Below, piece by piece: positions 10,385 to 18,844 of a stretch of DNA of 58,198 nucleotides. Numbering within the stretch: position 1 is the first letter of the stretch; each line of letters begins with the position of its first letter. The stretch lies in the NCBI RefSeq assembly GCF_003952185.1, contig NZ_RXFS01000023.1, forward strand, positions 1 through 58,198, read 5' to 3'. The DNA is from Variovorax sp. 679 (GTDB lineage Bacteria; Pseudomonadota; Gammaproteobacteria; Burkholderiales; Burkholderiaceae_C). A model generated the notes under the pieces. It was not told the DNA's origin. It searched no databases and worked only from the letters and a program-made list of their open reading frames with translations. The position numbers and the translations under genes were made by a program.

Positions 10385-11464
10385 ATGACGATGAAAGCCC
10401 TGCGCATCTACGCCGGCCCCGCGGCCCGCAAGCACATCGAGCAACACGGCCTGCGCCCGCAGGACGTGCGCACCATTCCCGGTGCGGCCGGCGGGCCGAA
10501 GGGCCTGATCCTCGGGCCGCTCGACCGCTTCATCTTCGGCCGCTGGCTGCCGCAGTCGAGCCAGCAGGTGCACCTGGTGGGCGCGTCCATCGGCGCCTGG
10601 CGGCTCTCCACGGCATGCCTGGCCGATTCCGATGCCGCCTTCGAGCGCTTCGAGCACGACTACGTGCACCAGCAGTTCGAAGTGCCGCCGGGACAGAAGC
10701 GGCTCAGCCCGCGCCAGCTCAGCGAGCGTTTCGCCGAGAGCCTCGAATCCTTCTATGGCGGGCGCATCGGCGAGGTGCTGAGCCATCCGCGCTACCGGCT
10801 GCATGTGGTGACATCGCGCGGCCGCCACATCCTCGGGCGCGAGGGCAGGGCGCGTACGCCGGTGGGTTACCTCGGCGCCTTCGCCACCAACAGCCTGCAT
10901 CGCAAGAGCCTGGGCGCGTGGCTGGAGCGCTGCGTGTTCTCCACGCCCGGCGCGGCGCTGCCTTTTGCCACGCGCGACTTCCGCACGCGCCAGCATGCGC
11001 TGAGCGAGGCCAACTTCAACATGGTGCTGCAGGCTTCGTGCTCCATCCCGTTCCTCCTGGCGGCGGTGCACGACATCCCGGGCGCGCCGCGCGGCGCCTA
11101 CTGGGACGGCGGCATCACCGACTACCACCTGCACCTCGACTACCAGCCGGCCGACGAAGGCATCGTGCTGTATCCGCATTTCCAGCAGGCGGTGGTGCCG
11201 GGCTGGCTCGACAAGGGCCTGCGCTGGCGCCACAAGGCCAGCGGCTTTCTCGACCGCATGGTGGTGCTCGCACCCGACCCGGAATGGGTGCGGACCCTGC
11301 CCAACGGCAAGCTGCCCGACCGCAAGGACTTCATCCACTTCGCCAACGACGCGCAGGCGCGCATCGGCGCATGGGGCCGCGCCACGCGCGAGGCGCAGCG
11401 GCTGTCGGACGAGTTCCAGGACTGGCTTCAGCGCGACGGCGCGCCCGGCATGCTGCCCCTTTGA
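10385..11464 (+). CDS. Patatin-like phospholipase family protein
   Basis: 359 residues. The lipase elbow is G-A-S-I-G-A-W (nucleophile Ser near residue 65) inside HLVGASIGAWRLSTA, the oxyanion loop is the preceding G-A-A-G-G-P-K-G, and the catalytic dyad Asp is in Y-W-D-G-G-I-T-D-Y. This matches a patatin subgroup in Proteobacteria. No signal peptide is seen, so it should act in the cytoplasm or at the inner face of the membrane on acyl esters or phospholipids. The start at 10385 has a second Met two codons later. Its last 37 bases overlap the end of a convergent lipoprotein gene. Confidence 0.85.
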   Translation: MTMKALRIYAGPAARKHIEQHGLRPQDVRTIPGAAGGPKGLILGPLDRFIFGRWLPQSSQQVHLVGASIGAWRLSTACLADSDAAFERFEHDYVHQQFEVPPGQKRLSPRQLSERFAESLESFYGGRIGEVLSHPRYRLHVVTSRGRHILGREGRARTPVGYLGAFATNSLHRKSLGAWLERCVFSTPGAALPFATRDFRTRQHALSEANFNMVLQASCSIPFLLAAVHDIPGAPRGAYWDGGITDYHLHLDYQPADEGIVLYPHFQQAVVPGWLDKGLRWRHKASGFLDRMVVLAPDPEWVRTLPNGKLPDRKDFIHFANDAQARIGAWGRATREAQRLSDEFQDWLQRDGAPGMLPL

Positions 11465-11796
11465 CCCGCCAGCGCCAGCGGCGCGGCGCAGTCGAGGATG
11501 TTCACTTCCACCGCATCGCCGACCTTGAGCGCGGCTCCCGCGGGCCAGCGCCCCGTGCCGAGCGAGCGCGTGTGCACCCCGCCGTTGCGGTAGCGCACGA
11601 CGGCATAGCGCGCATCGGCGCCGCCGTCCGCGCCGCAATCGCGGTCAGCCGTTGCGACCAGATCGCCGGTGCGCCCGACGCTGACGACCTGGGCCGCCCG
11701 CCAGCCAGCGGAGTGGTCGAAGGAATGCGCGTCGAAGGCCGAGCAGCCGCCGAGCGCCAGCGCCAGGAGGAAGGTCGCGCGTCGTACGCCCCTCAC
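11428..11796 (-). CDS. Small lipoprotein, last gene of the efflux operon
   Basis: 122 residues read from a GTG start whose GTGA overlaps the stop of the RidA gene, a translational-coupling arrangement. The N-terminus (VRGVRRATFLLALALGGCSA) is a lipoprotein signal with lipobox A-L-G-G-C, so the mature protein begins at Cys about 17 residues in. The remainder has two further cysteines (RDCGADG, ILDCAAP) and beta-rich text. No named family is recognised. Because it is coupled to the RND operon it may be an envelope accessory, but that is inference. Its 3' end runs 37 bases into the convergent patatin gene. Confidence 0.6.
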   Translation of the reverse strand: MRGVRRATFLLALALGGCSAFDAHSFDHSAGWRAAQVVSVGRTGDLVATADRDCGADGGADARYAVVRYRNGGVHTRSLGTGRWPAGAALKVGDAVEVNILDCAAPLALAGQRGSMPGAPSR

Positions 11797-12164
11797 GGCG
11801 CCGGTCCGATCGCCGCCGTGGCCTGGATCTCGACCCGGTATTCGGAGTCGATCAGCTTCGCCCCGACCGTCGCGCGGGCGGGCGTGTGGCCGGCGGGCAC
11901 CCATTCGTCCCACACCGAGTTCATCGCGGCGTAGTCGCCCACCGTGCGCAGGTAGATCGTCACGCTCACCAAGTCTTTCTTGGTGGCGCCCTGCGTGGCG
12001 AGCATGTCGTCGATGTGATGCAGGATCTCGCGCATCTGCCCGGTGATGTCGAGCGACGGGTTCTCGGCCACCTGGCCCGAGAGATACAGCAGGCGCGCGG
12101 CGCCCATGTCGACGGTCACCATCTCGCTGAAGCGGGGGCCCATGTCGTGGCGGATGATGTTCAT
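11793..12164 (-). CDS. RidA family protein (Rid/YjgF/UK114)
   Basis: 123 residues with the Rid signature: F-S-E-M-V-T-V-D near the start, L-Y-L-S-G-Q-V-A, D-I-T-G-Q-M-R-E-I-L-H-H-I, and the C-terminal P-A-R-A-T-V-G-A-K-L with the conserved Arg that binds carboxylates in imine-deaminating RidA, then Y-R-V-E-I-Q-A-T-A. Rid proteins are trimeric cytosolic enzymes that hydrolyse reactive enamines and imines; this one belongs to a diverged subgroup. Its ATG overlaps the stop of the outer membrane factor gene (ATGA), and its stop overlaps the lipoprotein start, so it is embedded in an efflux operon, which is unusual. Confidence 0.88.
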   Translation of the reverse strand: MNIIRHDMGPRFSEMVTVDMGAARLLYLSGQVAENPSLDITGQMREILHHIDDMLATQGATKKDLVSVTIYLRTVGDYAAMNSVWDEWVPAGHTPARATVGAKLIDSEYRVEIQATAAIGPAP

Positions 12165-13675
12165 GGCGATGCGGGAGAAATGGAAGAAGACGAGACGATG
12201 GCAGGTTGCGGCGTATTCCACCAGCCGCCGCCGAGCGCCTGGAAGAGGGCGGCCGCGTCGGTCAGCCGCAGCGCGCGGGCCTGCACGAGATTGAGCAGCG
12301 CCTGCTGCTGCGCCTGCTGCGCGACGCGCAGCGACAGCGCACTGGCATCGCCGAGCTGCACCTGCGTGCGCGTGCGCGCCAGGCTCTGCGAGGCCGTGCG
12401 CTCCGCCTTCACGGCCGCCTGCAGTGAACGGGTGTCGGCGTCGATGGCTTCGAGCGTGTTGGCCACGTCCTGGAAGGCGGCGAGCACCGTCGCACGGTAT
12501 TGCGCCGCCGCCTCGTCGAACGAGGCCCGGGCGGCGGCTTCGCGGTGCTTCAGCGCGCCGCCGTCGAAGATGGGCTGCGTCACGCTCCCGGCCACGGTCC
12601 AGAAGAGCGAGGACGCCTTGAACAGATCGGACAGCTTGTACGCCGACGAGCCGTACGAGTTCACGCCCAGCGTCACGTTCGGCAGCCTCGCCGCCACCGC
12701 GACGCCGATGGCGGCGCTGGCCGCCTGCAGCTGTGCTTCGGCCGCGCGTACGTCGGGGCGATGCTCGACCAGGCTGGAGGGCAGGGTCAGCGGCAGCTCC
12801 GAGGGCAGTTGCAGGGCATCGAGATCGAAACGGGCCTCGACGCCCTGGCTCGGATAGCGGCCCGCGAGCGCGGCCAGCAGGTTGCGCTGCTGTGCGAGCT
12901 GCCTGTCGAGCGGCGGCAGCGTGGCCTCGGTGGCAGCCAGCGCGGCCTCCTGTGCGTCGACGTCGGCCGGTGCAGCCTGGCCCAGCGCCAACTGCTTGCG
13001 GTAGGCCTGGAGCACTTCCTTCTGCCCCGCAATGATGTTCTGCGTGGCGCGTTGCTGCGCGCGCAGCGAGGCCTCGGTGATCGCGGCAGTCACCACATTG
13101 CTGCTCAGCGTGAGCTTCGCGGCCAGCGTCTGGAAGCGCTGCAGCTCGGTCTGCGCCTGTGCGCCTTCCACCTGCCGGCGGGTGGCGCCGAACACGTCGG
13201 GCGTGTACGACACCGTCAATTGCGCCGTGTGCAGCGTGTACAGGTTCGCGTTGGACGACACCGGGCTTGCCACCGCGCTGGCCACACGCTGCCGCGTGGG
13301 CGAGTAACCCACCGCCACGGTGGGCCAGAAGGCGGCGCGACCGGCCGCCTCGTTCTCCTGCGCCGCACGCAGAGCGGCATCGGCCGCCTCGATGGTCGGG
13401 TTGCCGGCCAGGCTTTGCGTGACCAGCGCATTCAGCGGCTCGCTGCGAAAGGCCTGCCACCACTGGGCAGGCACGTCGAGCTCGGGCGACAGGCGCGCCA
13501 GCGGCACGCCCTCGGCCTCCTTGCTGGCGGGCGGCGCGGCCGTGTACTGCGCGGGCAGGTCCAGCGACGGTCGCGCATAGTCGGGCCCGACCGCGCAGCC
13601 ACCCAGCAGCAGCGCGATGCCCGCCGCCGCGGGCGCGGCGAGTCCGAGGCTCGTTGTTCTTGTCTTCTTGCTCAT
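12161..13675 (-). CDS. RND efflux outer membrane factor, NodT family lipoprotein
   Basis: 504 residues. The signal peptide ends in a lipobox (IALLLGGCAVGPDYARPSL); C-A-V-G-P-D-Y-x-x-P is the hallmark of NodT/OprM-type outer membrane factors. Two TolC-like repeats follow (for example WWQAFRSEPLNALVTQSLAG, then LPSSLVEHRPDVRAAEAQLQ in the second half). It forms the outer-membrane trimeric duct for the adjacent adaptor and pump. It starts 23 bases after the pump stop and overlaps the RidA start by four bases. Confidence 0.92.
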   Translation of the reverse strand: MSKKTRTTSLGLAAPAAAGIALLLGGCAVGPDYARPSLDLPAQYTAAPPASKEAEGVPLARLSPELDVPAQWWQAFRSEPLNALVTQSLAGNPTIEAADAALRAAQENEAAGRAAFWPTVAVGYSPTRQRVASAVASPVSSNANLYTLHTAQLTVSYTPDVFGATRRQVEGAQAQTELQRFQTLAAKLTLSSNVVTAAITEASLRAQQRATQNIIAGQKEVLQAYRKQLALGQAAPADVDAQEAALAATEATLPPLDRQLAQQRNLLAALAGRYPSQGVEARFDLDALQLPSELPLTLPSSLVEHRPDVRAAEAQLQAASAAIGVAVAARLPNVTLGVNSYGSSAYKLSDLFKASSLFWTVAGSVTQPIFDGGALKHREAAARASFDEAAAQYRATVLAAFQDVANTLEAIDADTRSLQAAVKAERTASQSLARTRTQVQLGDASALSLRVAQQAQQQALLNLVQARALRLTDAAALFQALGGGWWNTPQPAIVSSSSISPASP

Positions 13676-13698
13676 GATTTCGTTCGTCTCCAGCCTTC

Positions 13699-16600
13699 CT
13701 AGCGGTCGCGGCGCGAGCGCGCGCCCCAGCCCTTGCGTTCGAACACGCGTTCCATAGCGAAGAACAGGGTTGGCAGGATGAAGAGCGTGAGCAGCGTCGA
13801 CACCACCAGCCCCCCGACCACCACCGTCGCCAGCCCGCGCTGCACGTCGGTGCCCACGCCGGTGGCCAGCGCCGCCGGCAGCATGCCGACCGATGCCACC
13901 GTGGCCGTCATCAGCACCGGCCGCAGCCGCTCGGTTGCGCCTTCGAGCACCGAGGCCTGCAGCGCGAGCCCTTCGCCGCGCACGCGCCGGAAGTTCGCGA
14001 CCATGATGATCCCGTTCTGTATCGAGACGCCGAACAGCGCGATGAAGCCCACGGCGGTGGCCACGTTGAGCGTTTCGCCCGCCACGTGCACCGCGATCAG
14101 CCCGCCCAGCGTGGCCATCGGCACCACGCCCAGGATCAGCACCACCTGCCGGATCTTGCCGAACTGGAAGAACAGCAGCACCGCCATGATGCTGACCACG
14201 ATGGCCAGCGACACGCTCAGGCGGGCCTGTGCGCGCTGCTGGTTCTCGAACTGGCCGGCCCACTGCAGGCGGAACTTCGTGGCGTCGAACTTCACCTCCT
14301 TCGCGATGCGGTCGCGTGCCTCGTCGAGGTAGGAGGCCAGGTCGCGGTCGCGGTTGTCCACGCGCACCGTGATCTGCCGCTCGTTCATCTCGTGCGAGAT
14401 GGTGCTTTCGCCGGTCTGCAGCCGGATGTCGGCCACCTGCGACAGCGGCACCTTGGCGCCGCTCGAACTGTTGAGCAGCAGCGCGCCGATGGCCTCGGTG
14501 TTGCCCTTGGCGCTCTTCGGCATCTTCACCGACACGTTGTAGGTGCGGTTGCCCGAATACACGGTGATCACCGGCGCGCCGCCGATGCCGGTCTGGATCA
14601 GGCTGGCCACGTCGTTTGCATTGACACCGAAGCGCGCCGCCGCCTCGCGGTTCAACTGGATCACCACCTGCGGAATCGGCGGCTCCTGGAACAGCGAGGC
14701 CGAGGCCGTGCCGCGCACCGTGCCCAGCAGCTCGACGATCTGGTTGCCGATGCGCCGGCTCTCCTTCAGGTCGTCGCCGTAGATGCGCAGCACCAGCGGG
14801 CTGTGCGCGCCGCCCACGGCGTCGTTCACGCCGTCGATGATCGGCTGGCTGATGCCCACGTCGAAGCCCGGCATGCGCGCAAAGCGCTCGGTCAGCGTGC
14901 GCACGAAGTCCGCCTTCTTCACGCCGGCCGGCCACTCGCTGTACGGCTTGAGGCCCACGGGCACCTCCATGTGCGAGGGCGTCCACGGGTCGGTGCCGTC
15001 GTCGTTGCGGCCGAGCTGCGTCACCACGTACGATACCTCGGGGTACTCGAGCAGCACGTGCCGCAGCTCGGTGGCCATCTCGCTGGCCTTGTCGAGCGAC
15101 AGGCCCGATGGCAGCTGAACCTGCAGCCACAGGGCGCCTTCGTCGATGTCCGGCAGGAACTCGCGCCCGGCCGTGGCGCCCAGCACCACCACCGCGGCCA
15201 GCGCGGCCACGCTCAGGCCGTAGGCGATGGCCGGCACTTCCAGCAGCCTCGCCAGCACCCGGCGGTACGCGGCCGTGAGCCACACCAGCGGCTTGTTGAC
15301 GAAGGGCTTGCTCGGCTTGCGCAGCGCCACGTAGGCCAGGCTTGGAATGAGCGTCAGCGCGCAGAGCAGGGCGCCCACCAGCGCGTAGCCCACCGTGAAG
15401 GCCATCGGCTTGAACAGCTTGCCCTCGGCGCGCTCGAAGGCGAAGAGCGGAAAGTACGCGGTGATGATGATCAGCGTGGCGAAGAAGATCGGCCCCGACA
15501 CGTGGCTCACCGTCTCGAGGATGTTGCCCTCGGTGAGCGTGGCGTTCGGCTCTTCCTCGCGTCGCCGCAATATCGCTTCCATCACCACGATGGCGCCGTC
15601 CACGATGATGCCGAAGTCGATCGCGCCCAGCGAGAACAGGTTGGCCGGCATGCGGGTGAAGTGCATCACGATGAACACCGTCACCAGCGACATCGGAATG
15701 GCCACCGCAGCCACCACCGCGCTGCGCGGACTGCCCAGGAAAAGAATGAGCACGAAGCACACCAGCGCCATGCCTTCGAGCACCGTGTGCGTCACCTTGT
15801 CGACCGTGAGCTTCACCAGGTCGTCGCGGTCGATGTAGGGCACGATCTTCACGCCCATGGGCGCGAGCTCGGCCTGCAGCTCGTCGATCTTCTTGTGCAC
15901 GCCTTCCAGCACGCGCGAGGGGTTCTCGTACTTGAGCATCAGCACGATGCCTTCGATGGTGTCCGGGTTGGTGTCCTTGCCGAGGATGCCGCCGCGCTCC
16001 TGGTGGCCGAACTGCAGCCGCCCGAGGTCGCGCACCTGCACCGGCGAGCCGTTGCTCTGCGCCACCACCACCGTGCCCAGGTCGTCCAGCGTGCGGATCT
16101 GGCCGATGCCGCGAACCACATAGCTCTGGTCGCCGCGCGCGATGCGCCCGCCGCCGGCGTTGGCGCTGTTGTTGTTGATGGCCGTGACCACGTCGTTGAG
16201 CACCAGCCCGTACTTCTGCATGCGCGACGGGTCGAGTTCGAGCTGGAACTCCTTGGTGAATCCGCCGAAGTTGTTGATGTCCACCACGCCGGCCACCTGC
16301 TTGAGCGCGGGAATCACCTTCCAGCGCTGCAGCTCCGACAGCTCCATCAGGTTCTTCGTGTCCGACTCCAGCGTGTAGCGATAGATCTCGCCGGCCGGCC
16401 CTGCCACAGGGCCCAGGCCGGGCTGCGCGCCCGAGGGCAGGCTGACCTGCCCGATGCGCTCGGTCACGCGCTGGCGTGCGAAGTAGTCGTCGGTGCCGTC
16501 CTTGAAGGTCAGGGTGATGAGCGACAGCCCGAAGGTGCTGCTCGAGCGGATCGAGGCCAGCCCCGGCGTGTTGCTCAGCGCGCGCTCCAGCGGCGTGGTG

Positions 16601-16794
16601 ATCTGCTGCTCGATCTCCTCGGCGGCCAGGCCGTTGACCTGCGTGGTGACCTGCACGTTCACGTCGCCGAGGTCGGGGTACGCCTCGACCGTCATCTGCG
16701 TCCACGACCACGCACCGAAGAGCACCAGCGCCACCGACATCGCCCAGGCCAGGTGCCTGCGGCGGAAGAACTGGGTGATGATGAGATTAATCAT
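13699..16794 (-). CDS. CusA/CzcA family RND efflux pump (HME-RND type)
   Basis: 1031 residues, full length for a heavy-metal-type RND transporter. It has twelve expected spans and two large periplasmic loops. The opening (MTVEAYPDLGDVNVQV) and the fourth-span signature A-I-D-F-G-I-I-V-D-G-A-I-V-V-M-E are those of the HME-RND group; the two Asp residues there carry protons. Known relatives export Co/Zn/Cd, Cu/Ag or Ni, but I did not find residues that settle the metal, and some relatives may carry other substrates. It overlaps the adaptor gene by eight bases. The neighbouring OmpR/HK pair is the likely regulator. Confidence 0.93.
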   Translation of the reverse strand: MINLIITQFFRRRHLAWAMSVALVLFGAWSWTQMTVEAYPDLGDVNVQVTTQVNGLAAEEIEQQITTPLERALSNTPGLASIRSSSTFGLSLITLTFKDGTDDYFARQRVTERIGQVSLPSGAQPGLGPVAGPAGEIYRYTLESDTKNLMELSELQRWKVIPALKQVAGVVDINNFGGFTKEFQLELDPSRMQKYGLVLNDVVTAINNNSANAGGGRIARGDQSYVVRGIGQIRTLDDLGTVVVAQSNGSPVQVRDLGRLQFGHQERGGILGKDTNPDTIEGIVLMLKYENPSRVLEGVHKKIDELQAELAPMGVKIVPYIDRDDLVKLTVDKVTHTVLEGMALVCFVLILFLGSPRSAVVAAVAIPMSLVTVFIVMHFTRMPANLFSLGAIDFGIIVDGAIVVMEAILRRREEEPNATLTEGNILETVSHVSGPIFFATLIIITAYFPLFAFERAEGKLFKPMAFTVGYALVGALLCALTLIPSLAYVALRKPSKPFVNKPLVWLTAAYRRVLARLLEVPAIAYGLSVAALAAVVVLGATAGREFLPDIDEGALWLQVQLPSGLSLDKASEMATELRHVLLEYPEVSYVVTQLGRNDDGTDPWTPSHMEVPVGLKPYSEWPAGVKKADFVRTLTERFARMPGFDVGISQPIIDGVNDAVGGAHSPLVLRIYGDDLKESRRIGNQIVELLGTVRGTASASLFQEPPIPQVVIQLNREAAARFGVNANDVASLIQTGIGGAPVITVYSGNRTYNVSVKMPKSAKGNTEAIGALLLNSSSGAKVPLSQVADIRLQTGESTISHEMNERQITVRVDNRDRDLASYLDEARDRIAKEVKFDATKFRLQWAGQFENQQRAQARLSVSLAIVVSIMAVLLFFQFGKIRQVVLILGVVPMATLGGLIAVHVAGETLNVATAVGFIALFGVSIQNGIIMVANFRRVRGEGLALQASVLEGATERLRPVLMTATVASVGMLPAALATGVGTDVQRGLATVVVGGLVVSTLLTLFILPTLFFAMERVFERKGWGARSRRDR

Positions 16795-17941
16795 TCAGCA
16801 GCACACCACCACGAACCACCACGCGCTCGCCCGCGGCCAGGCCGCTGCGGATGCGTACCCTGTCGCCGTCTTCGCGGCCCAGCTCCACCGTGCGCCGAAC
16901 GAAGGTCCAGGGCTCGGCCTCGACGAAGACGCTCACGCTGTCGTTGTTCATCAGCAACGCCGAGGCCGGCACCTGCGGCTGCGAGCCCTGCGGCACGCCG
17001 AGCACCGCGGTGGCGAACATGTTGGGCTTGAAGAGCCCGTCGGGGTTCGCAAAGACGATGCGCGCGCGGGCACGGCGCGTGTCCGCGTCGAGCACCGCGC
17101 TCACGAAGGCGACCTTGCCGGTGAAGCTGCGGCCCGGGTAGGCGGCCAGCGTGACCACCACGTTCTGCCCAGGTGCGACTGTGCCGACCACGCTCTCGGG
17201 CACATTGACCGTGACCCAGACCGAATCGAGGTTCGACACCGTCATCAGCACCGCGTTGGCGTCGTTCAGGTTCGCGCCCGCGGCGGCATTCAGCGCCGTG
17301 ACCGTGCCGGCCATGGGCGCGACGATCTTCAGCACCTGGCCGGCCTGCGCGCCGCCGCCTTCCGCACCCAGGCTGCGCAGGCGGGCTTCGCTGCGTTGCA
17401 GTTCGGCGGTCTGCTGGGCGACGCTGCTGCGGGCGGCTTCCACGTCCTTCATGGCGTTGGAGCCGGCCTCGTTCACGCCGCGTGCCCGGACCAGCGCGCG
17501 CTGCGCCAGGTCGAGCGCGTCGCGGGCCTTCTGCGCGTCGGCCACGGCCTGCGCCAGGTCGGGCGAGCTCATCGTGGCGAGCAACTGGCCGCGCTTGACG
17601 GTATCGCCCAGGCGCACCTTCAGCTCGAGCAGCCGGCCGGTCAGCGGCGGCAGGATGTTGACGGTGCTGGCCGGGTTGGCTTCCACCGTGGCGGGCAGGC
17701 TGACCTCGTGCGGCAGGGCGTCCTGGCCGACCGTGGCGACCAGCAGCCGCTCGCGCAGCGGGGAGCCGGCGGGCACGCTCAGGCGGTTGCCCTGGCGCAC
17801 CAGCATCGGCGCCGGAGCGGCGGCCGCCGTGGTGGCGGCATGGGCGGGGTTGTCGAACGAGTCGACGCACAGGGCCGCGCAGGTCATCAAGCCGAAGACG
17901 ATGCGTGCGGGTGTGATCTGGTAGAGGGATTTCTTCTTCAT
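16787..17941 (-). CDS. RND efflux periplasmic adaptor subunit
   Basis: 384 residues with an N-terminal export segment or membrane anchor (RIVFGLMTCAALCVDSF), then a lipoyl/barrel-sandwich domain (NILPPLTGRLLELKVRLGDT), a coiled-coil hairpin rich in Ala/Gln/Arg (QAVADAQKARDALDLAQRAL), and C-terminal beta-barrel and membrane-proximal domains (QNVVVTLAAYPGRSFTGKVA). It bridges the pump and the outer membrane duct. No His- or Met-rich metal-binding extension is seen, unlike some CusB or CzcB proteins. It is the first gene of the five-gene operon; its end overlaps the pump start by eight bases. Confidence 0.9.
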   Translation of the reverse strand: MKKKSLYQITPARIVFGLMTCAALCVDSFDNPAHAATTAAAAPAPMLVRQGNRLSVPAGSPLRERLLVATVGQDALPHEVSLPATVEANPASTVNILPPLTGRLLELKVRLGDTVKRGQLLATMSSPDLAQAVADAQKARDALDLAQRALVRARGVNEAGSNAMKDVEAARSSVAQQTAELQRSEARLRSLGAEGGGAQAGQVLKIVAPMAGTVTALNAAAGANLNDANAVLMTVSNLDSVWVTVNVPESVVGTVAPGQNVVVTLAAYPGRSFTGKVAFVSAVLDADTRRARARIVFANPDGLFKPNMFATAVLGVPQGSQPQVPASALLMNNDSVSVFVEAEPWTFVRRTVELGREDGDRVRIRSGLAAGERVVVRGGVLLND

Positions 17942-18127
17942 CGCGATACGGACGTCGCGGGACGGGCGCGCCGTGCATGGGACCTCTTCCCATGCCCTCG
18001 ATCCGCTCCCGTCTCCTGCCGGGGAGCGTATGAAATGGCGCCTGAAGAAGCTCCCAAGAAATCCTGAAGAAATCTTCAGGAAGCGCCGTCCGGCCTCCCC
18101 GGCAGGGTGAAGTCAGGAAGCCGGGGC
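17942..18127. promoter_or_regulatory. Divergent control region of the efflux operon and its two-component system
   Basis: Three symmetrical elements are packed into 186 bases. GCATGGGA (17975-17982) and TCCCATGC (17988-17995) form a perfect 8-base inverted repeat with a 5-base centre, close upstream of the adaptor start. CCTGAAGAA occurs at 18041-18049 and again at 18063-18071, exactly 22 bases apart, two helical turns. The second copy is half of the palindrome CCTGAAGAAATCTTCAGG at 18063-18080. Direct repeats in phase are how OmpR-family regulators usually bind, so these are the best candidates for the neighbouring regulator's boxes. Confidence 0.55.
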
Positions 18128-18844
18128 ATGATCCGCGCCATGAGAATTCTGCTGATCGAAGACGACCGCAAGGCCGCCCGGCTGCTGGCGCGCGGCCTGC
18201 AGGAAGAAGGCTTCGTCGTCGACGTCGTGCATACGGCGGAGGAGGGCGACGAAGAGGCATTCGTCATCGCCTACGACCTGATCGTGCTCGACTGGATGCT
18301 GCCCGGAAAGGACGGCCTCACGCTGTGCCGCGACCTGCGCCTGCGCGGCTGCAAGACGCCCGTGCTCATGCTCACCGCCCGTGACGCGCTGAGCGACCGC
18401 GTGGCCGGCCTGAACACCGGCGCCGACGACTACCTGACCAAGCCCTTCGCCTTCGACGAACTGCTGGCCCGCGTTCGCGCGCTGCTGCGCCGCTCGGAAC
18501 TCGTGCGGCCGATCGTGCTCTCGCTGGCCGACCTGAGCCTGGACCCAATGAGCCAGCGCGTGCTGCGCGGCGGCACGGTACTCGACCTGACCCACAAGGA
18601 ATTCGCGATCCTGCAGATCCTGCTGCGCCACGCCGGCGAGGTGGTCAGCCGCTCGCGCCTTGCCGAGCAGGTGTGGAAGGACGACCTGATCGCCATCGAC
18701 AACCTGATCGACGTGCACATCAGCAACCTGCGCCGCAAGGTGGATGCGCCGCCGGCCGAACCGCTGATCCAGACCGTGCGCGGACGCGGCTTCAGGCTGG
18801 CGCCGGCGGAAGACAGCTCCGGGGGCGGCACCGCGCATGCTTAG
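18128..18844 (+). CDS. OmpR/PhoB family response regulator
   Basis: 238 residues from the ATG at 18128, which has AGGAAG seven bases upstream; a second ATG four codons later is also possible. The receiver domain has the acidic pair in LLIEDDRKAARLLA, phospho-acceptor Asp about residue 55 (LIVLDWMLPGKDG), Thr in LMLTARDA and Lys in YLTKPFAF. The C-terminal winged helix shows LTHKEFAILQILLRHAGEVV and the closing TVRGRGFRLA. It most resembles CusR/CopR/CzcR-like regulators of metal efflux, and its divergent neighbour is an HME-RND operon, which is the expected target. It overlaps the kinase gene by eight bases. Confidence 0.9.
   Translation: MIRAMRILLIEDDRKAARLLARGLQEEGFVVDVVHTAEEGDEEAFVIAYDLIVLDWMLPGKDGLTLCRDLRLRGCKTPVLMLTARDALSDRVAGLNTGADDYLTKPFAFDELLARVRALLRRSELVRPIVLSLADLSLDPMSQRVLRGGTVLDLTHKEFAILQILLRHAGEVVSRSRLAEQVWKDDLIAIDNLIDVHISNLRRKVDAPPAEPLIQTVRGRGFRLAPAEDSSGGGTAHA

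Noticed and set aside
12161..16711. Single 1516-codon minus-strand frame covering pump and outer membrane factor
   Set aside because: Only its last part is the outer membrane factor in frame; the rest is an out-of-frame shadow of the pump gene, which has its own start at 16794.
14086..17031. 981-codon plus-strand frame across the efflux pump
   Set aside because: His/Arg-rich antisense translation of the pump and adaptor genes with no recognisable domain.
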